64,000 bases of DNA, taken from NCBI GenBank assembly GCA_945878865.1, contig CAMCUD010000006.1:62001-126000 (forward strand). The letters run 5' to 3'. The position numbers were made by a program, and so were the translations under genes. The stretch comes from Bifidobacterium breve (GTDB taxonomy: Bacteria; Actinomycetota; Thermoleophilia; Solirubrobacterales; Solirubrobacteraceae). Positions 8,536 through 16,017 of the stretch are shown in pieces. Positions within the stretch are counted from its first letter, which is position 1. Every line of letters begins with the position of its first letter. Below the pieces are notes generated by a model. It was not told where the DNA came from. It made no database searches and was given only the letters and a program-made list of their open reading frames with translations.

Positions 8536-8536
8536 G

Positions 8537-9262
8537 TCAGCTGAGCTCCGGGGCGCCGGTGCGGCGGGTGGGGGCGGTGTCGGCCGCGCCGAGCTTGCGG
8601 CGCATGGCCTTCACGCGGAAGCGGATCTGCTTGGTCGCCAGCTCGAACTTCCACAGCGTGAGGTAGAGCAGCGCGACGCCGACCAGGCCGACGAGGAACG
8701 TCAGCATCATCTCGCCGGGCATCCCGCCGGTGGTGGTGCCGAGGGTGCGCGGGTGGACATAACTCTGCGCCATCCGTACGGCGGCGAAGTTGATCGGCAC
8801 GAACGCGCCGGCCACGATCGCGAACACCGCGGCGTAGCGGGCCTGCGTCTCGGGCTGCTCGATGCTGAAGCGCAGCGGCTGGTAGCACGCGTACAGCAGG
8901 AAGACGATGAGGAACGAGACGAGCATCGGTTCGTCCCAGACCCACCAGTGGCCCCACGAGCCCTTCGCCCAGATCGACCCGGTGACGAGCACCCCGAGGG
9001 CGAACATCAGGGACAGGTGGATCGCCACGTACGAGCGCAGATCCCACTTCGGGTCGCGCGTGCGGAGGTACTGGATGCCGAGGATCCCGCCGAACACGAA
9101 CCCGCACAGCGCGACGATCGCCAGCGGAACGTGGATGTAGAAGATCTTCTGGATGAAGCCCTGATCGGCGTCGTTCGGCGTCCAGAAGAACACCATCGCG
9201 AGCAGGACGGTGATCGTCACCGCTGTGGCGGCCGCGAGGGGGCGCAGGCCCTTGCCGTACAT
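8537..9262 (-). CDS. ccmC: cytochrome c maturation haem-handling protein CcmC
   Basis: A 241-residue protein with six predicted transmembrane helices. It carries the tryptophan-rich WGHWWVWDEPM motif (WWD domain) that binds haem, and two flanking conserved histidines (YIHVPLAIV before it and QSYVHPRTLG after). CcmC passes haem to CcmE on the outer face of the membrane. The gene lies between ccmB and the ccmD-like gene with gaps of only a few bases. No ccmE, ccmF or ccmH is in the window, so these must be elsewhere if the System I pathway is complete. Confidence 0.93.
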   Translation of the reverse strand: MYGKGLRPLAAATAVTITVLLAMVFFWTPNDADQGFIQKIFYIHVPLAIVALCGFVFGGILGIQYLRTRDPKWDLRSYVAIHLSLMFALGVLVTGSIWAKGSWGHWWVWDEPMLVSFLIVFLLYACYQPLRFSIEQPETQARYAAVFAIVAGAFVPINFAAVRMAQSYVHPRTLGTTTGGMPGEMMLTFLVGLVGVALLYLTLWKFELATKQIRFRVKAMRRKLGAADTAPTRRTGAPELS

Positions 9263-9269
9263 CGTGGGG

Positions 9270-9944
9270 TCAGTCCTCCAGCAGGAAGTCGAAGATCGCG
9301 TAGGCGATCAGCGCGAACAACAGATCATAGATGGATACGAGCGCCAGCCACCTGCCGGGGAGCGCCTCGGCGCCCGCCTGCTCGAACAGCGGCGCGGTCA
9401 GCTCCGAGGCCGCCAGGACCACAGGAATGAGGAGTGGGAGTGCGATGAGCGGGACGATGAGGTCACGCGTGCGCGTGCGAATCGCGATGGCCGACACGAG
9501 CGTCCCGATCACGCAGATCCCGATGTCGGCGAGCACGAGGACGAGCAGCAGCTCCGGGAGCGCCTGCCCGAGCCCGGGGCCCAGCAGCAGGAACCCGAAC
9601 GCCGGCACGGCGACGAGCTGCACGACGAGCAGGTAGAGCAGGAGCGTCAGGACCTTCGCGACGAACAGCGCGGTGCGGTCCACCGGCGCGAGGAGGAACG
9701 CGTCGAAGCCGCCCTGCTCGGCGTCGGTGACGAACAGGCGGTTGATGCCGAGGATGGCGGCGAGCAGCATCGTCACCCACAGCACGCCGGCGGCGAGCTG
9801 GCCGTCGACGGTGTCCGCGTCGAGGCCGAAGTGGAAGATCACGAAGACCGTGACGCTGAACAGCGCCATCGCGGGGATCGACTCGCGCGTGCGCCACTCG
9901 AGCAGCAGCTCCTTGCGCAGCAGGGTGCGGACCGTGGAGATCAC
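9270..9944 (-). CDS. ccmB: haem exporter/cytochrome c maturation permease CcmB
   Basis: A 224-residue integral membrane protein with about six transmembrane segments. The N-terminus LRKELLLEWRTRESIPAM and the central NRLFVTDAEQGGFDAFLLAP are hallmarks of CcmB, the permease subunit of the CcmAB ABC complex. ATP use by this complex drives release of haem-loaded CcmE from CcmC/D. The ATG at 9944 overlaps the ccmA stop by four bases. Confidence 0.93.
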   Translation of the reverse strand: MISTVRTLLRKELLLEWRTRESIPAMALFSVTVFVIFHFGLDADTVDGQLAAGVLWVTMLLAAILGINRLFVTDAEQGGFDAFLLAPVDRTALFVAKVLTLLLYLLVVQLVAVPAFGFLLLGPGLGQALPELLLVLVLADIGICVIGTLVSAIAIRTRTRDLIVPLIALPLLIPVVLAASELTAPLFEQAGAEALPGRWLALVSIYDLLFALIAYAIFDFLLED

Positions 9945-10621
9945 GTCGCGTACAGCCCCGCTGGATCGAACGTGTCAGCGGCGCCTGCGTAGACCGCGTG
10001 TCCGTCGCGCAGCGCGAGCACGAGGTCCGCGTCGGCGAGCGCGGCCTGGGGGTCGTGGCTCGTCAGCACCCGCGTGCGCCCGGGCGCGGGCCCGAGGAGC
10101 GGGGCGACCTGCTCGGCGGCGCCGGGGTCGAGGTTCGCGGCGGCCTCGTCGAGCAGCAGGATCTCCGGGTCGTGCAGCACCGCGCGCGCGACGGCGACCC
10201 GCTGGGTCATCCCGCGCGACAGCTCGGCCACGCGGCTGTGCTGGCGCTCGGTCATCCCGACGGCCGCGAGCACCGCATCCACGCGCTCCGCCCCGACCCC
10301 GAACAACCCGGCGTGGAACTCGAGGTTCTCCCGCGCGGAGAGCTCGCGGTAGAGCATCGCCTCGTGGCCGAGGAACCCGACGTTCGCCCGCACCGCCCAG
10401 CCCTCGTCGGGCAGCTTGCGGCCGAGCACATGCGCGGTCCCCTCGGTGGGTCGCAGCAGGCCCGCCAGCACGCGCAGCAGGGTGGACTTCCCCGCGCCGT
10501 TCGGCCCCAGGATGGCGAGCGTCGCGCCCGCCGGGACGGTCAGCGAGACGCCGGCGAGCGCAGCCCGCGCGCCGAAGCGCCGGCCGAGCTCGTCGAGCTC
10601 AAGCGCCGGTGTCGAGGCCAC
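9941..10621 (-). CDS. ccmA: cytochrome c maturation ABC ATPase CcmA
   Basis: A 226-residue ABC ATPase. Walker A is GPNGAGKSTLL, the signature is LSRGMTQRVAVARA, Walker B is PEILLLDEAAANLD, and the switch histidine is in LTSHDP. The D-loop reads EAAANLD rather than the usual EPFTALD. It is directly followed by ccmB, which supports CcmA over other exporters. The start GTG 10621 lies inside the 3' end of the upstream moaB-like gene (overlap of 23 bases), so the two are probably cotranscribed. Confidence 0.92.
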   Translation of the reverse strand: MASTPALELDELGRRFGARAALAGVSLTVPAGATLAILGPNGAGKSTLLRVLAGLLRPTEGTAHVLGRKLPDEGWAVRANVGFLGHEAMLYRELSARENLEFHAGLFGVGAERVDAVLAAVGMTERQHSRVAELSRGMTQRVAVARAVLHDPEILLLDEAAANLDPGAAEQVAPLLGPAPGRTRVLTSHDPQAALADADLVLALRDGHAVYAGAADTFDPAGLYAT

Positions 10622-11084
10622 GCGCGCGCCTCATCGACGTCACCGCCGGGCGCAGCGTCGGGCCGACGACGGGGAACAGCTCGCGCACCCCGGCCGCGGT
10701 CCCGGGCAGGTTGACGATGAGCGTGCCGCCGGCCGCTCCGCTCACCCCGCGGGTCAGCGCGCCCGTGGGCGCGTGCCGGATCGCCTCCGCGCGCATCGCC
10801 TCGGCTAGGCCGGGGATCTCGCGGTCGATGACGCTCAGCGTCGCTTCGGGAACGATGTCGTCGGGCTCCAGGCCGCAGCCGCCGGCCGTCAGGACGAGCG
10901 CGAACCCGTCGTCGACGTACGTGAGCAGCCGGTCCTCGATGAGGTCGAAGTCGCCGGGCACGACCTCCATCGCGTCGACGTCGGCACCCGCCGCCTCCGC
11001 CAGCTCGGCGAGCAGCGGGCCGGCCTCGTCCTCGCGGCGGCGATGGACGATGTCGGAGGAGACGGTGAGGACGGCGGTGCGCAT
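10599..11084 (-). CDS. MogA/MoaB-family molybdopterin-binding protein
   Basis: A 161-residue single-domain protein of the MoCF/MoaB fold that adenylylates molybdopterin in molybdenum cofactor synthesis. The N-terminal AVLTVSSDIVHRRREDEAGP, the central VLTAGGCGLEPDDIVPEAT (normally GGTG..xRDxTPE) and INLPGTAAGVRE-like end (VNLPG) are visible. The central loop deviates from the usual GGTGxxxRD pattern, so activity may be altered. It heads the run that continues into ccmA; a functional link to cytochrome maturation is not obvious. A TAGCAT box lies ten bases before its ATG. Confidence 0.8.
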   Translation of the reverse strand: MRTAVLTVSSDIVHRRREDEAGPLLAELAEAAGADVDAMEVVPGDFDLIEDRLLTYVDDGFALVLTAGGCGLEPDDIVPEATLSVIDREIPGLAEAMRAEAIRHAPTGALTRGVSGAAGGTLIVNLPGTAAGVRELFPVVGPTLRPAVTSMRRARGLDTGA

Positions 11085-11123
11085 GCGCGCGGGGATGCTA
11101 TTCCCCGGCGGCGCCCCGCGCCG

Positions 11124-11129
11124 TAGGAT
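11124..11129 (+). promoter_or_regulatory. -10 box of a leaderless promoter
   Basis: TAGGAT stands eight bases before the GTG start at 11138 of the AraC-type gene, with no Shine-Dalgarno sequence between. Transcription probably begins at or close to the start codon. Confidence 0.45.
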
Positions 11130-11137
11130 CGCGTGCA

Positions 11138-11566
11138 GTGCGAACCGCCGAAGAGCAGGCCAATCGCCGGTTGCTGCGTGCGCGCGATGCCATCGACCGC
11201 GCCTACGACCAGCCGCTCGACATCGCCGCGCTCGCGCGGATCGCCATCGTCTCGGAGGCCCACTTCATCCGCACGTTCAAGACGACGTTCGGCGAGACGC
11301 CGCACCGCTATCTCCAGCGCCGCCGGATCGAGCGGGCGATGGCGCTGCTGCGCACGTCGTCGTTGACCGTCGGCGAGATCTGCGTGGAGGTGGGGTTCGC
11401 GTCGCCCGCGACGTTCACGCGGACGTTCCGGGAGGTCGTCGGGATGACGCCGTCCTCGTACCGCGACCGCGACGTCGCGCCCGTGACCTCGGTGCCCACA
11501 TGCTTTGAGAAGGCGTGGACGCGACCGAGCAGTTTCGGACAAGCCGCGCCCGCCGTCCGCCCGTAG
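11138..11566 (+). CDS. AraC-family transcriptional regulator (DNA-binding domain only)
   Basis: A 142-residue protein with the two helix-turn-helix motifs of the AraC family: DIAALARIAIVSEAHFIRTF and TVGEICVEVGFASPATFTRTF, followed by the usual FREVVGMTPSSYR ending. There is no ligand-binding domain. It probably controls the VOC gene that starts nine bases downstream; AraC/VOC pairs are a common arrangement. The TAG stop is shared with the TAGGTT -10 box of the following gene. Confidence 0.88.
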   Translation: MRTAEEQANRRLLRARDAIDRAYDQPLDIAALARIAIVSEAHFIRTFKTTFGETPHRYLQRRRIERAMALLRTSSLTVGEICVEVGFASPATFTRTFREVVGMTPSSYRDRDVAPVTSVPTCFEKAWTRPSSFGQAAPAVRP

Positions 11567-11569
11567 GTT
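11564..11569 (+). promoter_or_regulatory. -10 box of a leaderless promoter
   Basis: TAGGTT, whose first three bases are the AraC stop codon, is six bases before the ATG of the VOC gene. This would give the VOC gene its own leaderless transcript. Confidence 0.45.
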
Positions 11570-11575
11570 CTGCCC

Positions 11576-11986
11576 ATGCTCACCGCGATCACCACCTCAT
11601 CGCTCTTCGTCACCGACCAGGACGAGGCGCTGGACTTCTACGTCGGCACGCTCGGGATGGAGGTCAACACGGACGTCGACCTCGGCTTCATGCGCTGGCT
11701 GACGGTCAGCGTCCCGGGCGACCATGCGCGCCAGATCCTGTTGGAGCTGCCCGCTCCGCCGTCGATGGACGAAGCGACCGGCGCCGAGGTCCGCCAGGTG
11801 CTGTCGAAGGGCGCCGCCGGCGGCTGGGTCGGCTTCTCCACCGACGACGCCCGCGCCCTGCACGCCGAGCTCGTCGAGAAGGGCGTCGACATCACCGACG
11901 ACCCGACGGACCGCGACTACGGCACGGACTTCGGCATCCGCGACCCGTTCGGCAACAAGCTCCGGATCGTGCAGCGTCGTGGCTGA
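11576..11986 (+). CDS. VOC-family (glyoxalase/bleomycin resistance-like) protein
   Basis: A 136-residue vicinal oxygen chelate protein with the two beta-alpha-beta-beta-beta units. The first starts TSSLFVTDQDEALDFYVGTLGMEV and the second contains GWVGFSTDDARALHAELVEKGV and ends GIRDPFGNKLRIVQ. Metal ligands of true glyoxalase I are not all evident, so the reaction is unknown. The partner AraC regulator lies just upstream. The stop overlaps the next gene's start by eight bases. Confidence 0.88.
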   Translation: MLTAITTSSLFVTDQDEALDFYVGTLGMEVNTDVDLGFMRWLTVSVPGDHARQILLELPAPPSMDEATGAEVRQVLSKGAAGGWVGFSTDDARALHAELVEKGVDITDDPTDRDYGTDFGIRDPFGNKLRIVQRRG

Positions 11987-12428
11987 GCCGCTGGAGTTCA
12001 CCACCGTGTTGGAGCCGCGCGGGCCTGCCGCGGCGGTGCTGCTCACCGACGAGCAGCTCGCCACCCTCGCCGACGGGAAGAAGACGCCGCCTGTGCGCGT
12101 GACGGTGAACGGCACGTACACGTTTGCCGGGCGCGTGGGCCGCATGGGCGGCGAGACGCTCGTCGGCTTCAACAAGGCGGTGCGTACGGCGGCGGGTGTT
12201 GAGGCCGGCGACGAGATCACCGTGCGTATCGAGGTCGACGAAGGCGAGCGGACGGTCGAGGTGCCGGACGACCTGGCCGCTGCGCTCGGCGACCTGCGCC
12301 CGGCGTTCGACCAGCTCGCGTACTCGCACCGCAAGGAGTACGTGCGCGCGATCATGGACGCGAAGAAGCCCGAGACCCGGCAGCGGCGCATCGCGGAGAC
12401 CGTTCGTCGCGTCGCGGGTGACACGTGA
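11979..12428 (+). CDS. YdeI/OmpD-associated family protein with DUF1905 domain
   Basis: A 149-residue protein. The N-terminal DUF1905 beta-barrel (LEFTTVLEPRGPAAAVLLTD ... PPVRVTVNGTYTFAGRVGRMGGETLVGFNKAVR) is followed by the YdeI C-terminal helices (LRPAFDQLAYSHRKEYVRAIMDAKKPETRQRRI). This combination is widespread and poorly characterised; YdeI homologues have been linked to peptide or bacteriocin tolerance. GTG 11979 overlaps the preceding gene, so it is coupled to the VOC gene. Confidence 0.8.
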   Translation: MAEPLEFTTVLEPRGPAAAVLLTDEQLATLADGKKTPPVRVTVNGTYTFAGRVGRMGGETLVGFNKAVRTAAGVEAGDEITVRIEVDEGERTVEVPDDLAAALGDLRPAFDQLAYSHRKEYVRAIMDAKKPETRQRRIAETVRRVAGDT

Positions 12429-12444
12429 CAATCCCACTTGTCAC
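12425..12444. promoter_or_regulatory. inverted repeat upstream of the esterase gene, possible operator
   Basis: GTGACA and TGTCAC form an inverted repeat separated by eight bases, starting in the YdeI stop codon and ending 11 bases before the esterase ATG. The position would suit a repressor site; no neighbouring gene is an obvious repressor. Confidence 0.3.
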
Positions 12445-12455
12445 ACTGTGCGGCC

Positions 12456-13490
12456 ATGGCTGAGCCCGTCGTCCGTGAATTCGGTCCGCTGAGCGCCCAG
12501 GGCGCGCGCGTCGACCGCGCCCTGCGCTCTGCCTGGAGCCCGCTCGTGCGCAACTGGCGCTTCACGCGGCGCGGAGTGGTGTGGGCGCAGAAGGTCTTCG
12601 AGCCGCGCGGGCCGATCCCGGTCGTGCGCGGCACGGAGATCACGCACACGCGCATCGAGCACATGCCCGCCGAGTGGGTGACCGCGCCGCGGGCGCAGGG
12701 TTCTTCGCCCGAGCGCGCGGTGCTCTACATCCACGGTGGCGGCTACGTCTTCGGCTCGCCGCGGACGCACCGCAACGTCGTCTCGCGGATCTCGCACGTG
12801 ACGTCGACTCGCGTGCTGGCGATCGACTACCGCCTGCCGCCCGAACACTGGCCGCCGGCGCCGACGCATGACGCGATGCTCGCCTACCGCCACCTGCTCG
12901 CGTCGGGCATCCCGGCGGAGGGCATCACCGTCGCCGGGGACTCGGCGGGCGGCGGCATCTCGCTCGAACTCGTGCTGCACCTCGCCGAGACGGGTCTCCC
13001 GATGCCGGGCGCGCTCATCCTGCTCTCCCCGTGGGGCGACCTGTCGATGAGCGGCGAGTCGGTGACGTTCAACAGCGGGAAGGACCCGTTCATCCCGGAG
13101 GGTCCGGTGCGCAAGCTCGCTGAGGTGGTCGTCGGGCCACGAGATGCTGCGGACTGGCGGCTGTCGCCGGTGTTCGGCCCGGACGAGCTGTTCGCTGCGT
13201 TTCCCCCGACCCTGCTGCAGGTGGGGTCGAACGAGCTCATCTACTCGGACTCGGTGCGCGTGGCCGACCGCCTGGCCGCGCTCGATGTCGAGTGCGAGCT
13301 CCAGGTCTTCGAGGGCCACCCGCACGTGATCCCGGTGTGGGGCACGCCCGAGTCGCGGATCTCGCTGAAGGAGATCGGCGAGTGGGTGGCGCGGCATGTT
13401 CCGGCGGAGATCGCGCCGGCGGAGCCGACCGATGCGGCGGTGGAGGAGGCTGCGGAGGTGCCGACGCCGCCGGAGCAGACGCTGTTGTAG
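12456..13490 (+). CDS. alpha/beta hydrolase, hormone-sensitive lipase (HSL) family esterase
   Basis: A 344-residue esterase. The oxyanion motif HGGGYVFGS, the nucleophile elbow GDSAGGG, the acid region LLQVGSNELIYSDS and the late histidine in FEGHPHVIPVW are characteristic of family IV (HSL) esterases. The last 30 residues are proline/glutamate-rich and not part of the fold. I chose ATG 12456; a TTG at 12438 would add six residues but lies inside the inverted repeat. No signal peptide, so an intracellular esterase is expected. The next gene begins two bases after the stop. Confidence 0.88.
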   Translation: MAEPVVREFGPLSAQGARVDRALRSAWSPLVRNWRFTRRGVVWAQKVFEPRGPIPVVRGTEITHTRIEHMPAEWVTAPRAQGSSPERAVLYIHGGGYVFGSPRTHRNVVSRISHVTSTRVLAIDYRLPPEHWPPAPTHDAMLAYRHLLASGIPAEGITVAGDSAGGGISLELVLHLAETGLPMPGALILLSPWGDLSMSGESVTFNSGKDPFIPEGPVRKLAEVVVGPRDAADWRLSPVFGPDELFAAFPPTLLQVGSNELIYSDSVRVADRLAALDVECELQVFEGHPHVIPVWGTPESRISLKEIGEWVARHVPAEIAPAEPTDAAVEEAAEVPTPPEQTLL

Positions 13491-13492
13491 CC

Positions 13493-13888
13493 GTGTCGAC
13501 GATCGCGTTCCGGTGGACGGAGTACGCGGAGCCCAGGTTCACCGGGCTGGCGATCCTCGTCGACGGCGTGCCGCTGGAAGAGCTCGTCGGGAAGGTCGAG
13601 CACGGGTTCCCGGGCGCGGGTAACATCGCCGGTGACTACGCCGGGTTGGCCGCCTGGCATGTCAAGGAAGCCGGCCACTATCTGGGCAGCGCTCGCAAGA
13701 CGGAGTTGCTCGGATGCGAGTGCGGTGAGGCGGGCTGCTGGCCGCTGCTGGCGCGGGTGGAGGTCCGCGCCGCGGAGGTGCGATGGAGTGAGTTTGAGCA
13801 GCCGTTCCGCCCGAAGTGGGACTACGGGACGCTGGCCTTCACGTTCGACCGTGCGCAGTACGGGGCGGCGCTGCGGGCGGCGTTCTGA
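13493..13888 (+). CDS. conserved hypothetical protein with a CECGEAGCW motif
   Basis: A 131-residue soluble protein starting at GTG 13493. The centre carries ELLGCECGEAGCWPLLARV, a compact three-cysteine motif that could bind a metal, and the C-terminal part is rich in aromatic residues (RWSEFEQPFRPKWDYGTLAFTF). Proteins of this pattern occur in many bacteria without known function. It follows the esterase by two bases and is probably cotranscribed with it; a strong hairpin follows. Confidence 0.6.
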   Translation: MSTIAFRWTEYAEPRFTGLAILVDGVPLEELVGKVEHGFPGAGNIAGDYAGLAAWHVKEAGHYLGSARKTELLGCECGEAGCWPLLARVEVRAAEVRWSEFEQPFRPKWDYGTLAFTFDRAQYGAALRAAF

Positions 13889-13891
13889 CGT

Positions 13892-13930
13892 GTGGTCCTT
13901 TGTCGTCGGATAGCGACGACAAAAGACCAC
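13892..13930. terminator. bidirectional hairpin terminator
   Basis: Arms GTGGTCCTTTGTCGTCG (13892-13908) and CGACGACAAAAGACCAC (13914-13930) pair with one mismatch around a five-base loop. It sits exactly between the ends of two convergent genes (stop 13888 and stop 13934) and has T/A-rich arm centres, so it can act in both directions. Confidence 0.8.
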
Positions 13931-13933
13931 GGA

Positions 13934-15172
13934 TCATGGCCGCAACCGCACCGGCAGCGTCTTCAGCTGATTGGCGAACGTCGACTCCAGCTGCATCGGC
14001 GTCCCGACGATCGCGATCTCCGGGAACCGCGCGAGCGTCTCCTCGAGCATCACGTGCAGCTCCAGCCGGGCGAGCGCTGCGCCGAGGCAGAAGTGCCGCC
14101 CGCCCGCACCGAACGCCTGGTGCACCGGGTTGCGCGCGACGTCGAAGAGATCTGGATCCTCATACCGCGCCTCGTCCCGGTTCGACGACGGGTACCACAT
14201 GACCACCTTCTCGCCCTCGCGGATCGTGACGCCGTGCAGCTCCGTGTCTTGCGTCGCGGTCCGCGCGAAGTGGCTGAACGCGGGGAACATCCGCAGCGAC
14301 TCCTCGACCACGCTCGGGATGAGCGAAGGGTCCGCGACCACCTGCGCGAGCTGCGCCCGGTCCTCCATGAGCGCGCGCATCCCGCTGCTGTACGTCGCCT
14401 TGGTGGAGTCGTTGCCCGCGGCCATCAGCAGGAAGAACCCCATGACGATCTCGTGCTCCTCGAGTCGCTGGCCGTCGATCTCTGCGTGCACCAGGACGCT
14501 TGTGAGGTCGTCGGAGGGCTGCGCTCGCCGCGCGGCGATCAGCTCGCCGCAGCGGCGGAAGACCTCGGGCAGGTCGCGCTCCATGACGATCTGCGCGCCC
14601 TCAGGCGTCATGTCGGGGTCGCCGGCGCCGAGGATGGTGTTCATCAGGCGCGCCCAGGTCTCGTCGTCCTCCGGCGCGAGTCCCATGAAGCTGCCGATGA
14701 CGCGCGCGACGACCGGCTGCGCGACGTCGTTGACGAGGTCCGCGGTCTCCCGGCCGTCGAGCCGATCGAGGACGCCGCGCACGATCTCGCGGATCGCGTC
14801 CTCGTGCTCGGCGATGCGCGCCGGGGTGAACCCGCGCTGGAAGAGCGCCTTCAGCCGGTCGTGCTTGGGCGGGTCCATCCCGATGAACATCGCCTGCTGC
14901 AGCTCGAGCGGGATGACGCCGTGCGTGAGCGCGACGAACCCGCGCCTCTCCGAGGAAAACGTCTGCCAGTCGCGGCTGACCGTGTGCACGTCGTCGGCGG
15001 TGGTGACCGACCAGTACCCCTCCTCGCCCGGATAGAGGTCGAACCCGTCGGACCAGTGGACCGGGCACTCGCTGCGCAGCCGGCGGAAGAGCTCGTGCGG
15101 CGGGCCGTCGAGGAACTGGCGGGGTTCGGCGACGTGGGCGCCTCCGAGGGTCGGTCGGTCTTCGCTGCTCAC
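13934..15172 (-). CDS. cytochrome P450
   Basis: A 412-residue soluble bacterial P450. The I-helix oxygen-activation motif is LMAAGNDSTKAT, the K-helix is EESLRMFP (ExxR), and the haem loop is FGAGGRHFCLGAALARLE with the thiolate cysteine. The overall layout matches actinobacterial CYP families acting on sterols, terpenoids or fatty acids; the substrate is not readable. No ferredoxin or reductase is adjacent. Start GTG 15172 has a TACGGT box eight bases upstream. Confidence 0.95.
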   Translation of the reverse strand: MSSEDRPTLGGAHVAEPRQFLDGPPHELFRRLRSECPVHWSDGFDLYPGEEGYWSVTTADDVHTVSRDWQTFSSERRGFVALTHGVIPLELQQAMFIGMDPPKHDRLKALFQRGFTPARIAEHEDAIREIVRGVLDRLDGRETADLVNDVAQPVVARVIGSFMGLAPEDDETWARLMNTILGAGDPDMTPEGAQIVMERDLPEVFRRCGELIAARRAQPSDDLTSVLVHAEIDGQRLEEHEIVMGFFLLMAAGNDSTKATYSSGMRALMEDRAQLAQVVADPSLIPSVVEESLRMFPAFSHFARTATQDTELHGVTIREGEKVVMWYPSSNRDEARYEDPDLFDVARNPVHQAFGAGGRHFCLGAALARLELHVMLEETLARFPEIAIVGTPMQLESTFANQLKTLPVRLRP

Positions 15173-15180
15173 GCGAGCGG

Positions 15181-15186
15181 ACCGTA
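15181..15186 (-). promoter_or_regulatory. -10 box of a leaderless promoter (P450 gene)
   Basis: On the minus strand TACGGT lies eight bases before the GTG at 15172, with no Shine-Dalgarno sequence between. Confidence 0.45.
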
Positions 15187-15221
15187 CTCCGCGGTTCTCG
15201 GCGCCGCGCCGGTTGGATGCT

Positions 15222-15258
15222 CCTGAAGAAATGGTCGCTAGGCGGACATTTCTTCAGG
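15222..15258. repeat. palindromic repeat, copy 1
   Basis: CCTGAAGAAATGGTCGC, loop TAG, then GCGGACATTTCTTCAGG: 17-base arms with two mismatches. It lies in the divergent promoter region between the P450 gene and the small membrane protein gene. A second copy is at 15488-15524, on the other side of that gene. Confidence 0.8.
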
Positions 15259-15277
15259 GGCGTTCGGCCGCGCGCCG

Positions 15278-15283
15278 TACCAT
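15278..15283 (+). promoter_or_regulatory. -10 box of a leaderless promoter
   Basis: TACCAT is exactly seven bases before GTG 15291, which supports this start over a TTG at 15213 that lies within the palindrome. Confidence 0.5.
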
Positions 15284-15290
15284 CGGGCCG

Positions 15291-15473
15291 GTGACCTTCC
15301 GTGCGGCGGTGGCCGTGTTCGTCGGCGTGCTGCTGCTTCTCGGGGGCGCGCTCATCGTCGAGGCGGTGTTCGACAGCGCGGTGGCGGCCTGGGTCGCGCT
15401 GGTGACGATTCTCGCCTTCCTTGCATGGCGGTGGGCGGACTGGGTCGGGGTCTGGTGGCGCGACGACTCCTGA
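15291..15473 (+). CDS. small membrane protein of unknown function
   Basis: A 60-residue protein made almost entirely of two hydrophobic helices (about residues 3-23 and 28-47) followed by a tryptophan-rich end, RWADWVGVWWRDDS. No family is recognised. The gene stands alone and is bracketed by two copies of the same palindromic repeat (15222-15258 and 15488-15524). Confidence 0.55.
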   Translation: MTFRAAVAVFVGVLLLLGGALIVEAVFDSAVAAWVALVTILAFLAWRWADWVGVWWRDDS

Positions 15474-15487
15474 TCGGCTGAAACCCG

Positions 15488-15524
15488 CCTGAAGAAATGG
15501 TCGCCAGGCGAACCCTTCTTCAGG
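15488..15524. repeat. palindromic repeat, copy 2
   Basis: CCTGAAGAAATGGTCGC, a three-base loop, then GCGAACCCTTCTTCAGG. The left arm is identical to copy 1 at 15222-15258. It lies between two convergent genes and probably works as a bidirectional terminator; its right edge overlaps the last codons of the glycosylase gene. Confidence 0.8.
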
Positions 15525-16017
15525 AGCGTTCGCCCACCCGCGCCCCCAGCGCGAACCACGGCGCCGGATCCCAGTACCGCACCGCCAGCCCCGACGTCGA
15601 CGGCAGCACCCACGCCTCGCTTCCCTCGAACGTGACGCCCTGCGGCCCGTACCCGCCGAACGACGACCCCAGCGCCGCCCGCCCGGCTCGCACTCCCGCG
15701 AACGCGATCACGCCGGGCGCGTTCGCCGCGATCACCGAGCGCAAGCGCGGCAGGTCGTCCCCGCGCGTCCCGATCGCGGCATCCGACCCGCTCGTCGTCT
15801 TGTTCAGATCGGTGATGCCGATCCCGAGCTCGAGCAGCTCCCAGAACTCCTCCGGCGCGAACAGCCGCGGGGTCAGCCCGACCGAGAACAGCATCGGCCA
15901 GAACTTGTTCCCCGGCCCCGCGTACGGCGCTCCCCGCGCCGCGGACACGGCACCGGCCGCGCTGCCGCAGAACACCACCCGCAACCCGGGCGCCAGGACG
16001 TCGGGCAGGACCGTCAC
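15520..16017 (-). CDS. mug: mismatch-specific (G:T/G:U) DNA glycosylase
   Basis: A 165-residue member of the Mug subfamily of the uracil-DNA glycosylase superfamily, which removes uracil or thymine mispaired with guanine. The N-terminal active site [12 protein letters not shown] and [12 protein letters not shown] are visible, as are the conserved [13 protein letters not shown] segment and the C-terminal [13 protein letters not shown] (normally NPSG). Start GTG 16017 overlaps the response-regulator stop. The DNA-repair gene is therefore translationally coupled to the two-component system upstream, probably by chance of packing. Confidence 0.88.
   Translation of the reverse strand: MTVLPDVLAPGLRVVFCGSAAGAVSAARGAPYAGPGNKFWPMLFSVGLTPRLFAPEEFWELLELGIGITDLNKTTSGSDAAIGTRGDDLPRLRSVIAANAPGVIAFAGVRAGRAALGSSFGGYGPQGVTFEGSEAWVLPSTSGLAVRYWDPAPWFALGARVGERS

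Noticed and set aside
12438-12456. TTG start for the esterase at 12438
   Set aside because: It lies within an inverted repeat and adds residues (SHCAA) not expected before the conserved start; ATG 12456 is simpler.
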